DNA of 64,000 nucleotides, from contig WBZZ01001384.1 of the NCBI GenBank assembly GCA_019918135.1, positions 47,501 through 111,500 on the forward strand, given 5' to 3'. The translations under genes and the position numbers were made by a program. Origin of the DNA: Paulinella micropora. Taxonomy: Eukaryota; Cercozoa; Imbricatea; Euglyphida; Paulinellidae. Below are positions 36,326-47,509 of the stretch, piece after piece; the first letter of the stretch is position 1, and each line of letters begins with the position of its first letter. Below the pieces are notes generated by a model. It worked only from the letters and a program-made list of their open reading frames with translations, made no database searches and was not told the origin of the DNA.

Positions 36326-37875
36326 ATGCCTGTCCAATACGGAGGAGAACTTACTCATAGCCAAAGCGAACTTATTCGCGGTAAGTATTCACTTAACAAA
36401 CTTACTGCTCGCGAAAGTCTTGCGACTGTTACGATTAGCAGTGTTGGAGGAACTGAATCAACTTTTGAAATTCCTACTCGTCCTTTGAACCTTGCGAGGT
36501 CTGTGTTGCGATTTACCTACACACCAGATTGGGGAGGTAATTCTGGAAGATACAACCGAATTCCAATGGACTGCCTTTCAATGATGAAGACAATTAAACT
36601 GCGAAGCCGAAGCGGTCAGTATCTGTGTAATCTTCAACATGTGGGAAATTACACTAAGATGATTTGGAAACCCGAAATTTCTTATGATAGATTTATGGCA
36701 TTGGATAACCACGGGGCAGGGTCTGGTTATGGGTCTATGCTTCAAACGTGTAATGTATCGAATGATATTCAAGCATCGCCTGCTGTTAGAGGAGCAATTG
36801 ATGATGTTTATACCTTTCAACTCGATGATGTTAAGGCTGCTTTCACCGCCATTGGTGATACAAAGGCTGCAGATCAATCAGCCAACATTGTCGCTCGTGT
36901 AAACGAAATGCTTACGACCCTCGAAACTAGAATTCTAAATTACGTAGCACAGCCACCTATCACAGCCCGCCGTCATAATGATGCACTTATTGCGAATGGA
37001 ACTGGCGCTCCTAGTGTAGTTAATGTTTTTTATGAGGAGGCTAAGTATTTTGAAGGAGGAAGCAATAATGGGGATGATCCCGTTATCAATGTGTCTATTC
37101 CTCTAGGCATGCTTTTCGGAACAATTTTTGAAATTGATAAGACTATTGGTTTTAATAAAATTCTTGATTTGAGGATTGTGTGGGAGGGAACACAGAAAAC
37201 CATATTTTATGGAACTGATGCCTTGAGTGTTGGAGCAGGAGCGACTGCCACCGCACAATCCGCAAATATTACCAACCTTAACTTATTTTTCGCTGTTGAA
37301 ACCGACCCTAATGTTATCTTGGGAGTTCAACAAAAGATTGCTGATGAGGGCTTTTCATTCAAGACTGAATACCCTATCTCTTGGAAAACCAATCTTGCGG
37401 CAGGCACTCAGTCATTTGTTTTGAAAATGAACCGCTCGCAGGGTGAGAGAATTTGCCAAATTTACACTAGCGGGTTTAATAATACCGAAACTTCAAATAC
37501 CGCATTTGATTGCGATAACCGAGCACAAGATAAGATTGTTGATTACTACACTACTTTGGATAGTAATAGAATTCAGCAGTTTGATATCAAATGCGATAAG
37601 GATGAGGATTATATGCTTTTGTAGGAAAAATTAAGGGCTCTGCTATTTTGAACTCTAATGTGTATAAATATAACTGGTTCCATGTTGATTTCTGGGACCA
37701 CAACCGCCCACTTTATGACAAGAGAGAAGAAGAGGGATATGAAGTGGCAGGTCTGTCTTTAGACAAAGAACGGCGGTATGAATGGAGTGCGACTGCAAAG
37801 CAATTGAATTATTATACTTACGCTATTCTTCAGAGGACTATCGTTGTGAAGGGAATTGAAATCCTTATGTCGTAG
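36326..37875 (+). pseudogene. Double jelly-roll major capsid protein of the Polinton-like element
   Basis: The region encodes about 500 residues. The start GGELTHSQSELIRGKYSLNK and NYTKMIWKPEISYDRF resemble Polinton-like virus capsid proteins. The first jelly roll has STFEIPTRPLNLARSVLRF; later segments are INVSIPLGMLFGTIFEID and KILDLRIVWEGTQK of the second roll. The C-terminal part includes YNWFHVDFWDHNRPLY and NYYTYAILQRTIVVKGIEI. It forms the hexon trimers of the capsid. It follows the penton after 78 AT-rich bases with TATAAATATAT. It is nearly whole (about one break). Confidence 0.85.
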
Positions 37876-37945
37876 ATATTTATAAACTTTGTAAAACTAA
37901 TAAAAAAGAAAAAGAAAATTAATTTTTTTGTTTTATATACAAGAA

Positions 37946-39189
37946 ATGACGACCCACCAGAAAAATTTAATTGCACAAAATCCGGACGAAAAGTTTGTAA
38001 ATGCCAAAGTTGGATATGATGGACACATTGAAACTAATCAAATGAAGACCGCTTTTGGTGAAACCCTAACCAGTTCCTTAACACCTGTATTACAGGAAAT
38101 CTTTCCATATACCATTAATACACGGATATGGTCATTAATTCAGACAAATGCGATTGTTTCATTTAATAATAATATGGCGGAATTAAAAACGACTGCTAAT
38201 GCTACCGCTGATGCCTGTATGGAAAGCAAAAGAAAAATAAAATATCGCACTGGTATGGGTGTTGTAGCCCGCTTCACTGCTTTATGGACAACAGACGAAA
38301 CCGAAGATTATTATTCGTGGATAGGTATCGGAGATAATGCTTTACTTAATGGTTTCTACTTTTACAAGACTAGAGATGAAGGAATGATTATTCTACATTG
38401 CATTGGAGGAAACCCAAACGCATTTTATCAAACATACTGGGATGACCCGTGCGACGGAACAGGAGATATGCCAGTATTAGACTGGACGAAGGGAAATGTA
38501 TTTCAAATTCAATTTCAATACTTAGGCTTTGGTGCTATTAAGTTTTCTATTGAAAATCCAAAGACAGGCGAATTTCAGTTAGTCCATACGATTAAGTATG
38601 CGAATGCCAACACGGGTGTCAGTCTGCGGAATACTACATTGCCATTTGTAGCACGAATTGTTAATAATAATGTGGGAGGTGGAATACAAGACTGAAGACA
38701 GCCAGTTGTAGTTTGTTTGTTGAGGGAACCAACACTATTAATACAAGTATTACAAATACGGCGGAAGGGAGTGAAGCAGGTAATATAACTGAAAGCCCCA
38801 TTTTAAGTATCAGGAATAAAGCACAATACAATAATAGCCTAACCAACTATTCAAATGTCTTTCCATCTTTGATAAGTATTACAAATGAAGATAGTAAGTC
38901 TAATATTGTAAGAATGGTATTGAACGGAACACTGAAAGGAGCGGGTTTTGCCGATGTAGATGCCAAAACTTCAATTGTAGATACAGACACAAAAGCAACT
39001 GCTATCGCAAACGGAACAACACTTTTTAAGATTTATGTTAATGCTACCTCAACTCAACAAATTAATCTAAGAACCTACGATATTCAATTAACCCCGAACG
39101 ATGTTTTTTTGACATTCACACAAAAGTCCGTGTCGGCAGGCGGGTCAGATAATATTAATGTTATTGCTAACTTTATAGAGGACCACTAA
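37946..39189 (+). pseudogene. Lectin-like beta-sandwich virion protein, Polinton-like element
   Basis: Start at the ATG at 37946. After a helical head (EKFVNAKVGYDGHIETNQMK) comes a beta-rich domain with GMGVVARFTALWTTDETED, YSWIGIGDNALLNGFYFY and VFQIQFQYLGFGAIKFSIE, resembling concanavalin-like or structural virion domains. The second half has SILSIRNKAQY-like and FLTFTQKSVSAGGSDNINV strands. It lies directly after the capsid gene and is probably a capsid-surface or minor virion protein. It is not whole (about one break). No exact family is recognised. Confidence 0.5.
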
Positions 39190-39221
39190 AGAACAAACAA
39201 AAATGAATGATTTGACTTACT

Positions 39222-39494
39222 TTACTTTATTTTTTGGTATCTTTCTTTTACAACCCGAATAACATCGCTCGCTTTCCTTAATATACATCCTTCTTCTGTA
39301 CATACTTCGTCTGTAGCAGTCGCCGTATCACCTACGGATGTAGCATTCGCTATTTCTTCACCTACATTCGCCTTTATTTCGGTACTTCCAGTCTCTTTTA
39401 AATTAGTCGCTGTAAAAGGTGTGCTTTCTTCTTTGTCCGTTATGGTCTCCAATGGAATAACTAAAACTGTCGTCCCTTGGCTTGTATTGCTCAT
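39222..39494 (-). CDS. Small Thr/Glu-rich protein, function unknown
   Basis: About 90 residues from MSNTSQGTT. It is rich in Thr, Ala and Glu with one C-x4-C pair (EVCTEEGC) and a helical end (SDVIRVVKERYQKIK). No domain is recognised. Convergent with the preceding virion gene. A 170-base AT-rich gap with a palindromic TATATATA-like stretch follows before the next gene. Confidence 0.45.
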   Translation of the reverse strand: MSNTSQGTTVLVIPLETITDKEESTPFTATNLKETGSTEIKANVGEEIANATSVGDTATATDEVCTEEGCILRKASDVIRVVKERYQKIK

Positions 39495-39666
39495 AGAAAG
39501 AAACAATGTCAGGCTTAGTCCATTTAATTGTTCGTTTTTTTATTTCGCTGTCGATTTCCATTTTTCAATTTCATTCAAGTAGTCTTGTTGGTATTCAGGT
39601 CAGTCATGATATATATAAAGATTTAAAAAAATCTTTTAGCAAAATAATTTTATTGTAAATATTTTT

Positions 39667-39939
39667 TTACTTCATTTTAATGTCTGTAAATTTCTCAAAC
39701 CACGGCTGTTTCATAACCCATTCAAGATATGGCTTATCAATGGTAGCAATATCTGAAACCTTCTTCCCGCGATACTTACCAAACGGGAAAACATCGGTTG
39801 GCTTTCCTTCTCTACTTTTTTCAATTACCTTAATTTCTTCATCAATCATCTGTTGGACATCTCTTACTAAAAAGAATTTCTTATTCTTCTCAATTGAAAG
39901 TCGTCCAAATTTTTTAGATAGTCTGGCGAGGGTGGTCAT
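39667..39939 (-). CDS. Small protein with Exo-X-C-terminal-like FGKYRGK motif
   Basis: 90 residues. The second half reads FPFGKYRGKKVSDIATIDKP followed by YLEWVMKQPWF. This short module is seen C-terminal to exonuclease domains and in stand-alone small proteins (DUF3820/Exo-X C type), where it probably contacts DNA. A basic helical N-terminal half precedes it. Its position next to the polymerase suggests a replication role (inference). It looks whole. Confidence 0.6.
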   Translation of the reverse strand: MTTLARLSKKFGRLSIEKNKKFFLVRDVQQMIDEEIKVIEKSREGKPTDVFPFGKYRGKKVSDIATIDKPYLEWVMKQPWFEKFTDIKMK

Positions 39940-39989
39940 CGGTCTATATATAGACTGGTAAAAAATTTCATGGAAAAAATTAATTATTT

Positions 39990-40110
39990 AATATTTGATA
40001 TTTTGTTTTGACTTCGTCATCACAAAACATCGTTTTATACTTTAATAGCCGACGATGTTTGAGAATAAGCGAGAGTGCGTAGCACGAAGCGCAATTCTCA
40101 AATATCATTA
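39990..40110 (+). other. Structured intergenic repeat, copy 3
   Basis: Third copy: TGACTTCGTCATCACAAAAC then P1 (AAACATCG / CGATGTTT) and P2, here TTTGAGAAT / ATTCTCAAA. The A-T to G-C change relative to copies 1 and 2 is compensated on the other arm. P3 is GTGC/GCAC around a GTA loop. Here both neighbouring genes are on the minus strand and the element lies just past the 3-prime end of the polymerase gene, so it is not simply a leader of one gene. Confidence 0.75.
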
Positions 40111-40142
40111 ATATCCAAAAGGTCTAGTTTCAATCGCATTCT

Positions 40143-43100
40143 CTACAATTCCGATAACTTGTCTTTTCGTATATGTAAAACTAAATATTCGCTTGTTATT
40201 TTTTTCTTTTGTTTGTCTCGCGTTATCTTGTTGTTTTCTATTATAACTCCTTTTCCAGACTTCTCAATTCGCTTAGCAATCCGTAATTCTTCATCAGTCT
40301 CCAACAATTTAGTCAGTTCATTTTTACCATTCTCAAATAATTCAGTGTTCGTAATACCTAGCCCGCAACTTATCACACTTAACATATTCGGTAAATTCAA
40401 TGCTTTTTTCGTTTCATAGTTCATACTAAATCCTTTTACTTTCATACTGGCTTTACCATTATCTAATAAGTATCCATAACATTTTGGCTCACCCCACAAA
40501 GGTTTTTATTTTCGCTCCTTTTAATTCATCAGTCCAATCTCCCAGTAAATCGCCTGTCTCTACATCTGCCTGATTAATTTCTTTGTTTGTCGTATTATTA
40601 CGCTGTCTGTGTCATGATACAATATCATATTACCTAATCTGTCCATCATATTGTAAAGTCTCATTCTCGCGTGGCATGTAGTAAATAAAGCAACTACAAT
40701 ATTTGTTTTAATCGGGTCGCTCACCGCGTCCTGTTTTAAGTCATAACTGGCTTCTACAATTTGGTCGTTAATTATGTTAATATTTATATTATCGACTGAT
40801 TTATCGTTCAATAGTTTATATAAGGTTTCTTCATCCTTTATCATTTTGTTCTGTGTTTTATTTTGTGTCCAAACTTCCCCCATAAAGAGTTCAAGCACAA
40901 CTTAGCCACTGCTCTCCGTCCTTCGTTTTTGAATATTTTGCTTTCATCCATCTTTACACCCATTTTAACTTCCATGCTGTTTATGTAATTTTGCTTTTCT
41001 GCTTCCGTATTGCATCCCGCGGGGTATCCACTGGACTCTTGTTTTACTTTCAAGAATGTCTTTATGTATTCTTTGAATAGGCTACTGCTTTGTTCTTTCC
41101 AGTGCCATACTTCATATACTTTTATTAACTTATACCCTTTGTCTAAGGCCTTGTAAATTTCTGGAGTTGCCCATGTGCCCGTTATTGCTCGTTCTTTATC
41201 AGTGTGCTTACATTCGCCGTGTTGCTCGGTCATTCCGCACTTATCGCATAAGTAATACATCATCTTACCTCTATCCGCCTTCGGTAAGACTGGGTGTAGT
41301 AAGCCTCTCGGAGGTAGCATCTTAACCTTAGCCACTCCGAAATATTCTCTGTTTATAATTTTATTTTTCATCTCGTTTCTTTCCTCCTCGTTGCTTGGTC
41401 TAATAATTATATGGTGCCCGCTTGGATAAAGGTCGTAATACATCACGGTTGGATAAAGTGTGCATATGTCAATATATTTCGCATACTCGTTATCATGTCG
41501 TGATTTCCAATATAATTTCAGAGCATTCACTCTACCTCCAAAGATTGCCTCTCGTGGGTTTAGTCCTTCTTGTTCAGTAATTCGTTCGTTTGTATCCTCT
41601 GCCAGTCTTTCACTGGTTTTCATCAGGCTCCATTCGCATTCCCAGATACTTATTACTTTCGCTTGTTCGTTAAGTTGTTTTTCTCTTCTCATTGTTTCCT
41701 TGTATAGTTCGCCCATTGTCTTATTCTTCTTCACATTCAAAGCATTGCTATTCCAACACTTATCACATCCGTGCCAATGACACCCGTAAAACTCATAAGC
41801 GGTTTTGTTTTTCTCATCCCAGCCATCTACATACACACGAGATTGACCGAGTTGAAACATTTTTTCACCTCCGTTGAATGCGTGTTTAATATCAGTTTTA
41901 TCTAACCTGCTTCTGTATGCTAACCATTCTACACAAGCCCTAGAAGTCATCCTGTTTTGCTTTTCCGCTTTCAATATCGCAATTGAATTCTCTAGCATAA
42001 ACTTAGCACGATACAGAGCCATAACACAACTCGCGATAGTTGTATATTGAAAAGGGTCAATACCAAACTCTAGGAACTGATTTCTAAAATCTATACAACC
42101 CTTCCTCAGTATATCAACATCTCAATGACAATACTCTGCGATTTCCTTCGCCATATCAAATTGGTTATGTGCTTTCACTTGTTCGTCATACCATTCAAGA
42201 AATTCCTTTCGTTTATCTCCTCGCATCGTGTCGTAGCCGTAATGTTTCGTATGGGGCATTACCCCAACATAGTTTCTATTTTTCGCCGTTGAAGAAGTGA
42301 GGGAAGAAACCTTTCTTAAGTTCCGTAAGCCCGAATGTCTTTGGAAAGTCTGACAATGGCATCGTAAGAAAACTTAGGCTGTCTATAATTTAAAAGCGAT
42401 ACTTCTTAAGTGTCATTATCATAATCTTACCTCCTTCATAAATTACAAATGGAGTTTGACCATTATCAACCAACCACTTAAGAATAAACTGACAATCATA
42501 ACCGCGGGCATTGTGTGTGATAAATGTAAATCCGCTGTGCTTAGTGTCAAAAACCCACTTACAGAAATCTTGAATGTTCTTGTGAATTACTGGCAGTTCC
42601 TTCGCATCGTAATACTGGCTTTCAGCATGATTAACAATATGCTCGCCTGTGCCCTGTGTCGCTTCAAAATCAAAGAATATGTATTGCTCTGACGGCGGTA
42701 AGATTTCTTTTTGGACTATTTCACATTGGTGTTCAAGCGGTTTCACTAGTTTGCAATTTCGGCATTTCGCATATCCGCATTTGTGCTCATCCTTCTTTCT
42801 GTAATCAAGACCGCACGATTTACAGTTCGCTTTAACATCGCAGTTTGTTGTCATGTGATTATTAAAGCATTCAGTGTTTGGAAACTTTCTATTACAATTC
42901 TCACATTCTTTCCACAGGTCTTGTCATTTATTCCCTTACAGCCCTTGGTTTCACAGATACTACATTTGGCTTCACAGGCATGTCTTTCCTTATACACTCT
43001 TAGACATAACTCACAGAAATTCTTTTTTCCTAGCATAGACTTCATGTTAGTTATAGCATCGTAGTGTCATTCAGTCTTTAGAATGTAAAGGTTAGACAGC

Positions 43101-43727
43101 CGTTCGCCGTTCGCATCAAGTACATCTGTTTTATAAACGATTTTGTCAGGGAATTCAACAATAACCAGATTGTATTTAATGTGATTAGCGAATGTATTAA
43201 TTTCTGGTATCCCACACACATCCTTAATGACTTTCGCTTCATCGTGTAAAGCCTCTGCCATTTCCTGCTGTATCTTTCGTCCTCACATAATTTGTGAGTA
43301 TTTTTGATGTTTTTTAATTTTTGCTTTGACTACAACGATTGCTCGTGCTATTAAGCATAAGTTATCGCTGTTTGTAATACAGATTACTCCTTTCTTTCTG
43401 TATATATCCAATGTGTTCAAAACCTGTAGCCTTGTCCCGCCCGTCTGCATTTTAACAGATTTTAACACAAACTTTAATTTATCAAAGTTTATTCCGTTCT
43501 CGTCCATGTAAAGAATTTCGTTGCTTTGAAATATTGCTGACAATCTTTCTAAAACTTTTTGAAACCGAGATTTGATTAACTTTGTGTAAGCCTGTTGATA
43601 ACTTTCCATAGTAATCCACAAACTCAATACCTAGGCTAACCTTATCTGCGGGTGATTGTCATCTTACAAAATCGTTCAATACAATCTCAATAAATCTTAT
43701 CACATCGCGCATCGTAAATAATAGGAA
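40143..43727 (-). pseudogene. Protein-primed family B DNA polymerase of the Polinton-like element
   Basis: The minus strand carries a family B polymerase of the protein-primed (Polinton/adenovirus) type. In order: Cys-rich zinc knuckles (KSCGLDYRKKDEHKC, CSICETKGC), the exonuclease motif YIFFDFEATQG, a second exonuclease block FTFITHNARGYDCQF, polymerase motif A YIDICTLYPTVMYYDLYPSG, motif B KLCLNSLWGKFGH and motif C ILYHDTDSVI. A CHWHGC-type segment lies before motif A. The enzyme replicates the linear element from a terminal protein. This is the rightmost gene and the region reaches the island edge. It is not whole (about five breaks). Confidence 0.85.
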
Positions 43728-43728
43728 G

Positions 43729-44796
43729 TCAGCGTAAATTACCTTTTCTTGGCGCGGGAGCGGGAGAGGGGGCAGGGGCGCGCTTCGCCGGTGTGCAAAA
43801 AAGAATTAAAAAAATCCAGGACAAAGTTGTAATCTTGGCACTGAGCTCAGGGGAGAGAGGAAGGGGCCGGGGGCGTCAAGAAAGTGCAAGAAAAGTCCAC
43901 GCTGAATTAGAACTCGACAAGGCATTACGACTTGACAATTGAAACAGCACCCTCAGGCTGCCGCGGCATCCGGCCCACGTTATGTTGCTGCGGTAGCCTA
44001 TGCTAGAACCCTAGCCGGCACCGTCTGTGCTCTGCTCGCGCGCCATGAGAGTACAAAAAAGAATACGTTACATCAAAGCTCGATGGCCTTACACCTGGGG
44101 GTCACTGAAAACTAGAAGCGGAGCACCGTGCTCCGGCACGACCCTGCGGTGGATGGTACTGCCCTCATGGTCAATGTGCCAGGACAAGGGGCTCACTACC
44201 CCGACTGCGCCCTGCCCGTGCCATGGCTCGGCTACCGTGCGCAAGGTCAGAAAAATATGAAAAGATCTGCGGAAAATTTCCACTTTTCATATTTCCGCAG
44301 ATATTTCCGCATATCTTGCAGAGGGAAGAGGCAGGGGCGCGCTAAGAACGTACAAAAAAGAAATTTAAAAAAATCCCTGACAAAGCTTTAATATTGGACG
44401 GAAAAAAGCGCATCCCGCCCCCTTCTCCCCGCCCCCCTTTCTCTTCCTCCCTTTTCCCATCCCCCCGTCTGTTCCCTTTGTTGTCGGGCAAAAAAAAATT
44501 GTTTTCCACTGCATATTTTCCTGACCTTGCGCACAGTGGCCGAGCCATGGCACTGGCAGGGCGCCGTCGGGGCCGGCCGGGGCTTTTGTCCTCCTAGCGC
44601 ATTGACCACGAGGAAAAATATGAAAAGTGGAAAAAAATTTGGAACGCGTTTGCACGCGCAAACAAGGGACGAAAGGAGGTGAAAAAGGGGGAAGATAAAT
44701 TAATCCTCCCCCGACCCCTTCCTCTCTTAGTTTTCAGTGCCAAGATTACTTTGTCATGGATTTTTTTTAAGTTTTTGTACATCTCTTAGCGCGCCC
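43729..44796. repeat. R1 repeat cluster, both orientations
   Basis: From 43729 to about 44290 the R1 family appears in inverse orientation (GAAAGTGCAAGAAAAGTCCA, CGCTGAATTAGAACTCGAC, CATCGGGCC-like and GTGCCATGGCTCGGCTACCG). From about 44340 it appears in direct orientation (TTTTCCTGACCTTGCGCACA, GGCCGAGCCATGGCACTGGC). The segment 43920-44040 is an inverted copy of 59260-59400. No gene is called. Confidence 0.75.
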
Positions 44797-46352
44797 CTAC
44801 CCCTCTCCCTTCCCTCTCCCACTCCCTGTTCTCAGAAGGGGGCCTAAGACAATTCGTGCTCTCCCCCTCCCCTGCTCGGCCGGGTCGGTGGCCTGGTCAA
44901 AGGCGTTTTCCGCGTCCCAGAGGAACAGGAACTTGGGCACCCGTTTGAGGCACAGCGCGCCCTGCGACAGCGGGTCGAAACTCGCGCGGATCGAGAACCC
45001 CACGCTCGCCACGGCGCCGGGGCGCACACAGCGGCTGGCCTGCTCGTCCGTCATGACCGGGTGGCCGGGCGCGCGCATGTCGCGGATGTACAGCTCGTTG
45101 AACTTGTAGCCCCCCGATGCGTCCTGGGGTCCTGGCTTCTTCTTGGAGCCCCAGCTGCGCTGGCCGGCATTCACGAAAGTGTTGACGTTGGAGAATGAGT
45201 AGTTGGCCTGCGTCTGCAGCACCAGCGCCGGCGCTTCGTTAAGCTGCGAGTCCGCCTTCTTGAAGTAGCAGCCGCTCTTCACGTAGCGCGTCAGCCCCTT
45301 GCGCTCTTCGGGGGTCTTGGCCGAGAACTCTTCGCCCTTGCTCCGCAGCAGCACCTCGCGGAACTTGGTGCGCACGGCCTCCGGGTACGTGCCGTCGGCG
45401 TTCTTGCTGGCCCCCAGGTCCAGCGCGATGTCCTTGAGCTTGTTGCTCACGCACGGCATGACCTGGCACAACAGCGTGGCCTTCTGGCCGTCCCCGAGCG
45501 CGTCCAGCACGCAGAAGACGGGCAGGAACTCGAGCCACAGGTCGAACACCACGGCGAGCGCGCCCACCTCGTACACTTGGCCGCGCGAAGAAGCTACCTT
45601 CGCCGGCGGCGCCGCCTTGGACGCGCGGGCGCTCACCATGAAGCTGCGTTGCACGCGTTCGGGCTTCACGCTGTCTCCCAGGGGATCCGTGTTGTACCTG
45701 TGCGCAAAGTCCTCGGGGTCGCGGTACGAGCCGTAGCAGAGCCGCCCATAGGTGGCCTTCTCCGCCTCCGTCGCGTGGCTAGAAAAGAAGAGCTTGCAGC
45801 CCCGCCGATCACGCCTGCTGGGGTTGCCAGCAGGTAGCCCTTCTTGAACAGCCTGCCGGACTGCGGATCGGCACGGAACTTGAGGGACACGATTTCCTTG
45901 TTCGCGTCCTTGTACGACGCCTCTTTCTTGAGCTGGTAGATTTCGCTCGGCGGGGGCAGGAAGCGCACGAGTTCGACCCAGCCGCGGCCCGTGGCGGGGG
46001 AGTGAACTCGCACGAGCGTGTACTGCAGCAAGAAGCTGGTGTCCACGAACGATTGCCAGAAGCCGCTGTGCAGCGTTTTGTACACCTTGTCGAGCCCCGC
46101 AAAGAGCTCGTCGGGCACCTCGCCGAGCGGGACCAGGCCCTCGAGGTTGGTTGTCGGCTCCAGGCTGCGCCGCAACAGTTCGGGTACCCAGTTTTCCGGC
46201 GTCAGGTTACCAAAGAAGCGGCCGGCTGGCTCGGCGGCGGCCTCCGTGCAGACGCGCTTCGATTCGGCGTCCCACTCCGAGGCCTCTTCCCCCTTGTCGT
46301 GGCGGGCCTTCTTGGCCTTGCCGCTCTGTTCCTTGGCTGCGCGTTTGCTCAT
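44797..46352 (-). CDS. Large protein of unknown function
   Basis: Start at the ATG at 46352-46350 (MSKRAAKEQSGK), with a Lys-rich, probably nuclear-targeting head. About 515 residues follow, in two overlapping frames with one frame change near the middle, a mutation or sequence slip. Segments include LEGLVPLGEVPDELFAGLDK, SFLLQYTLVRVHSPATGRGW, LCYGSYRDPEDFAHRYNTDP, YEVGALAVVFDLWLEFLPVF, VMPCVSNKLKDIALDLG, KSGCYFKKADSQLNEAPALV and CLKRVPKFLFLWDAENAF. The mix of ordered beta and helix with conserved Trp and Gly looks like a globular nucleic-acid-binding or replication protein, but I cannot name a family. Confidence 0.45.
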
Positions 46353-46626
46353 GAAAAGGAACGATTTTCTGCACGAAGCCGCGCCCTCTGGCGCGCGAAC
46401 AGAAGGGGGGGGGGTTGGGTGCGAATCTCTTGCGCGGCCCCCCCCCCCCCCCGCGACAATGCCTTTTTTTTCTCGTTGGTTGGCGGCCCCCTCCATTTCT
46501 TCCTTCTTTCTAATCCCCCCCCCCCCCGGGCGGGGGGGGGGGCGGGTGAGAGGAACAAGAGGGTTGGAGGAGTATTGGAGCTCTAAAAATAACAAATTGA
46601 GACCTGCTTTTCCTTTTCTCAAAAAA

Positions 46627-47292
46627 ATGTGGCTAGCCATGGCCTTAGCGTTGACATCCGTTGCGCAGGCAGTCTGCGAGGTCCGGCGGGTCGAAACCCA
46701 TTTGCACAAGGACACCAAAATATTTATACAAAAAGCTAGCTGCCGCGGGTCCCTGCGTTGCGACCATGGTTGGCACCCACTGATCAAAGCAGGCGTGGAG
46801 GACCCGAACCAAAACTTTTGGGGGACGGACCGGCTGTACAGGGTGCGCTTTCCCTTGGTTGACATATTCGGCAACATAACGTATCGGCTCAGTGGGCATC
46901 AGTCAAAACCGCCGTTTACGATCGAAGTAATGTGCAACAACTCTGTTCATAACAGAGCCGAGATTCCCTATGAAGCAGATTTCAAATTCGTGTTTGAAGG
47001 CATTTCCTTCTTCAATACGCTTTTCGCTTTCACAGGTCTTTTTTGTATCTTCTCGGCGTTCTGTCTCGTGGCCTTTTGCTCGCTAGCGTGGGAGTATCTG
47101 ACAAGTAATACCGAAAGAAGTCGGCGCGAACTGACAAGTTATACCGAAAAAAGTTGGGGCGGACTGATTTACGACTTTGGGCAATCTTTCTTCCTCCTCC
47201 TGGTGTTGTGGCTAGTGTTTTTAATAACTGTGATCGCCCTCGCGGCAATAAGACACAAGAAATACAAAGGAGCAACATTCACCGTCCTCTGA
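46627..47292 (+). CDS. Signal-peptide membrane protein, tandem copy 1
   Basis: 221 residues from MWLAMALALTSVAQAVCEV, an evident signal peptide. The ectodomain (about 20-130) has cysteines in KASCRGSLRCDHGWH and VMCNNSVHNRAEIPYEADF, with N-x-S glycosylation candidates. Two membrane segments follow: FNTLFAFTGLFCIFSAFCLV and FFLLLVLWLVFLITVIALAA. A short basic tail (RHKKYKGATF) ends the protein. It is a type of surface glycoprotein with no known family. It is paralogous to the next gene and separated from it by poly-G and poly-A tracts (47350-47402 and 47470-47503). Confidence 0.6.
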   Translation: MWLAMALALTSVAQAVCEVRRVETHLHKDTKIFIQKASCRGSLRCDHGWHPLIKAGVEDPNQNFWGTDRLYRVRFPLVDIFGNITYRLSGHQSKPPFTIEVMCNNSVHNRAEIPYEADFKFVFEGISFFNTLFAFTGLFCIFSAFCLVAFCSLAWEYLTSNTERSRRELTSYTEKSWGGLIYDFGQSFFLLLVLWLVFLITVIALAAIRHKKYKGATFTVL

Positions 47293-47349
47293 GATATGTT
47301 TGTGGGGGAAGGACGACCATCAAAAGTTTTGGGCGGCGAAAGAACAAAC

Positions 47350-47465
47350 GAAGAAAAAGGGGGGGGGGGGGAAGGGTGCTTTTTTTTGGGGGGGGGGGGG
47401 GCGTTTTCTGGGGTGTGTGGCTTTGAAGTATTCTAAATTAAATTATTTTTGCCAAAGACCGAAAA

Positions 47466-47503
<38 letters not shown>
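47350..47503. repeat. Poly-G and poly-A homopolymer tracts
   Basis: Two G-runs separated by AAGGGTGCTTTTTTTTG lie at about 47350-47402, followed by a run of about 34 A at 47470-47503 just before the ATG of the second membrane-protein copy. The A-run directly upstream of a start codon recalls retroposed or slippage-grown DNA. Confidence 0.8.
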
Positions 47504-47504
<1 letters not shown>

Positions 47505-47509
47505 AGAAC

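Larger units (their letters stand above)
33236..43728. mobile_element. Polinton-like virus fossil, right part
   Basis: A second AT-rich island carrying the remaining Polinton core genes: adenovirus-type cysteine protease, penton (minor capsid), major capsid protein, a lectin-like virion protein, small accessory genes and a protein-primed DNA polymerase B. None duplicates a gene of the left island. The polymerase is at the far right on the minus strand, the usual end position. The right boundary at about 43728 meets an R1 repeat and no terminal inverted repeat is visible, so that end is probably lost. The element is broken (under ten breaks here), with penton and protease looking whole. Shared composition and the structured repeat tie it to the left island. 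Confidence 0.85.

Noticed and set aside
6003-43728. Terminal inverted repeats of the Polinton-like element
   Set aside because: The left end has an AGTATAGGGGG start and a small palindrome, but no inverted match is visible at 43.6-43.73 kb or at the inner boundaries.
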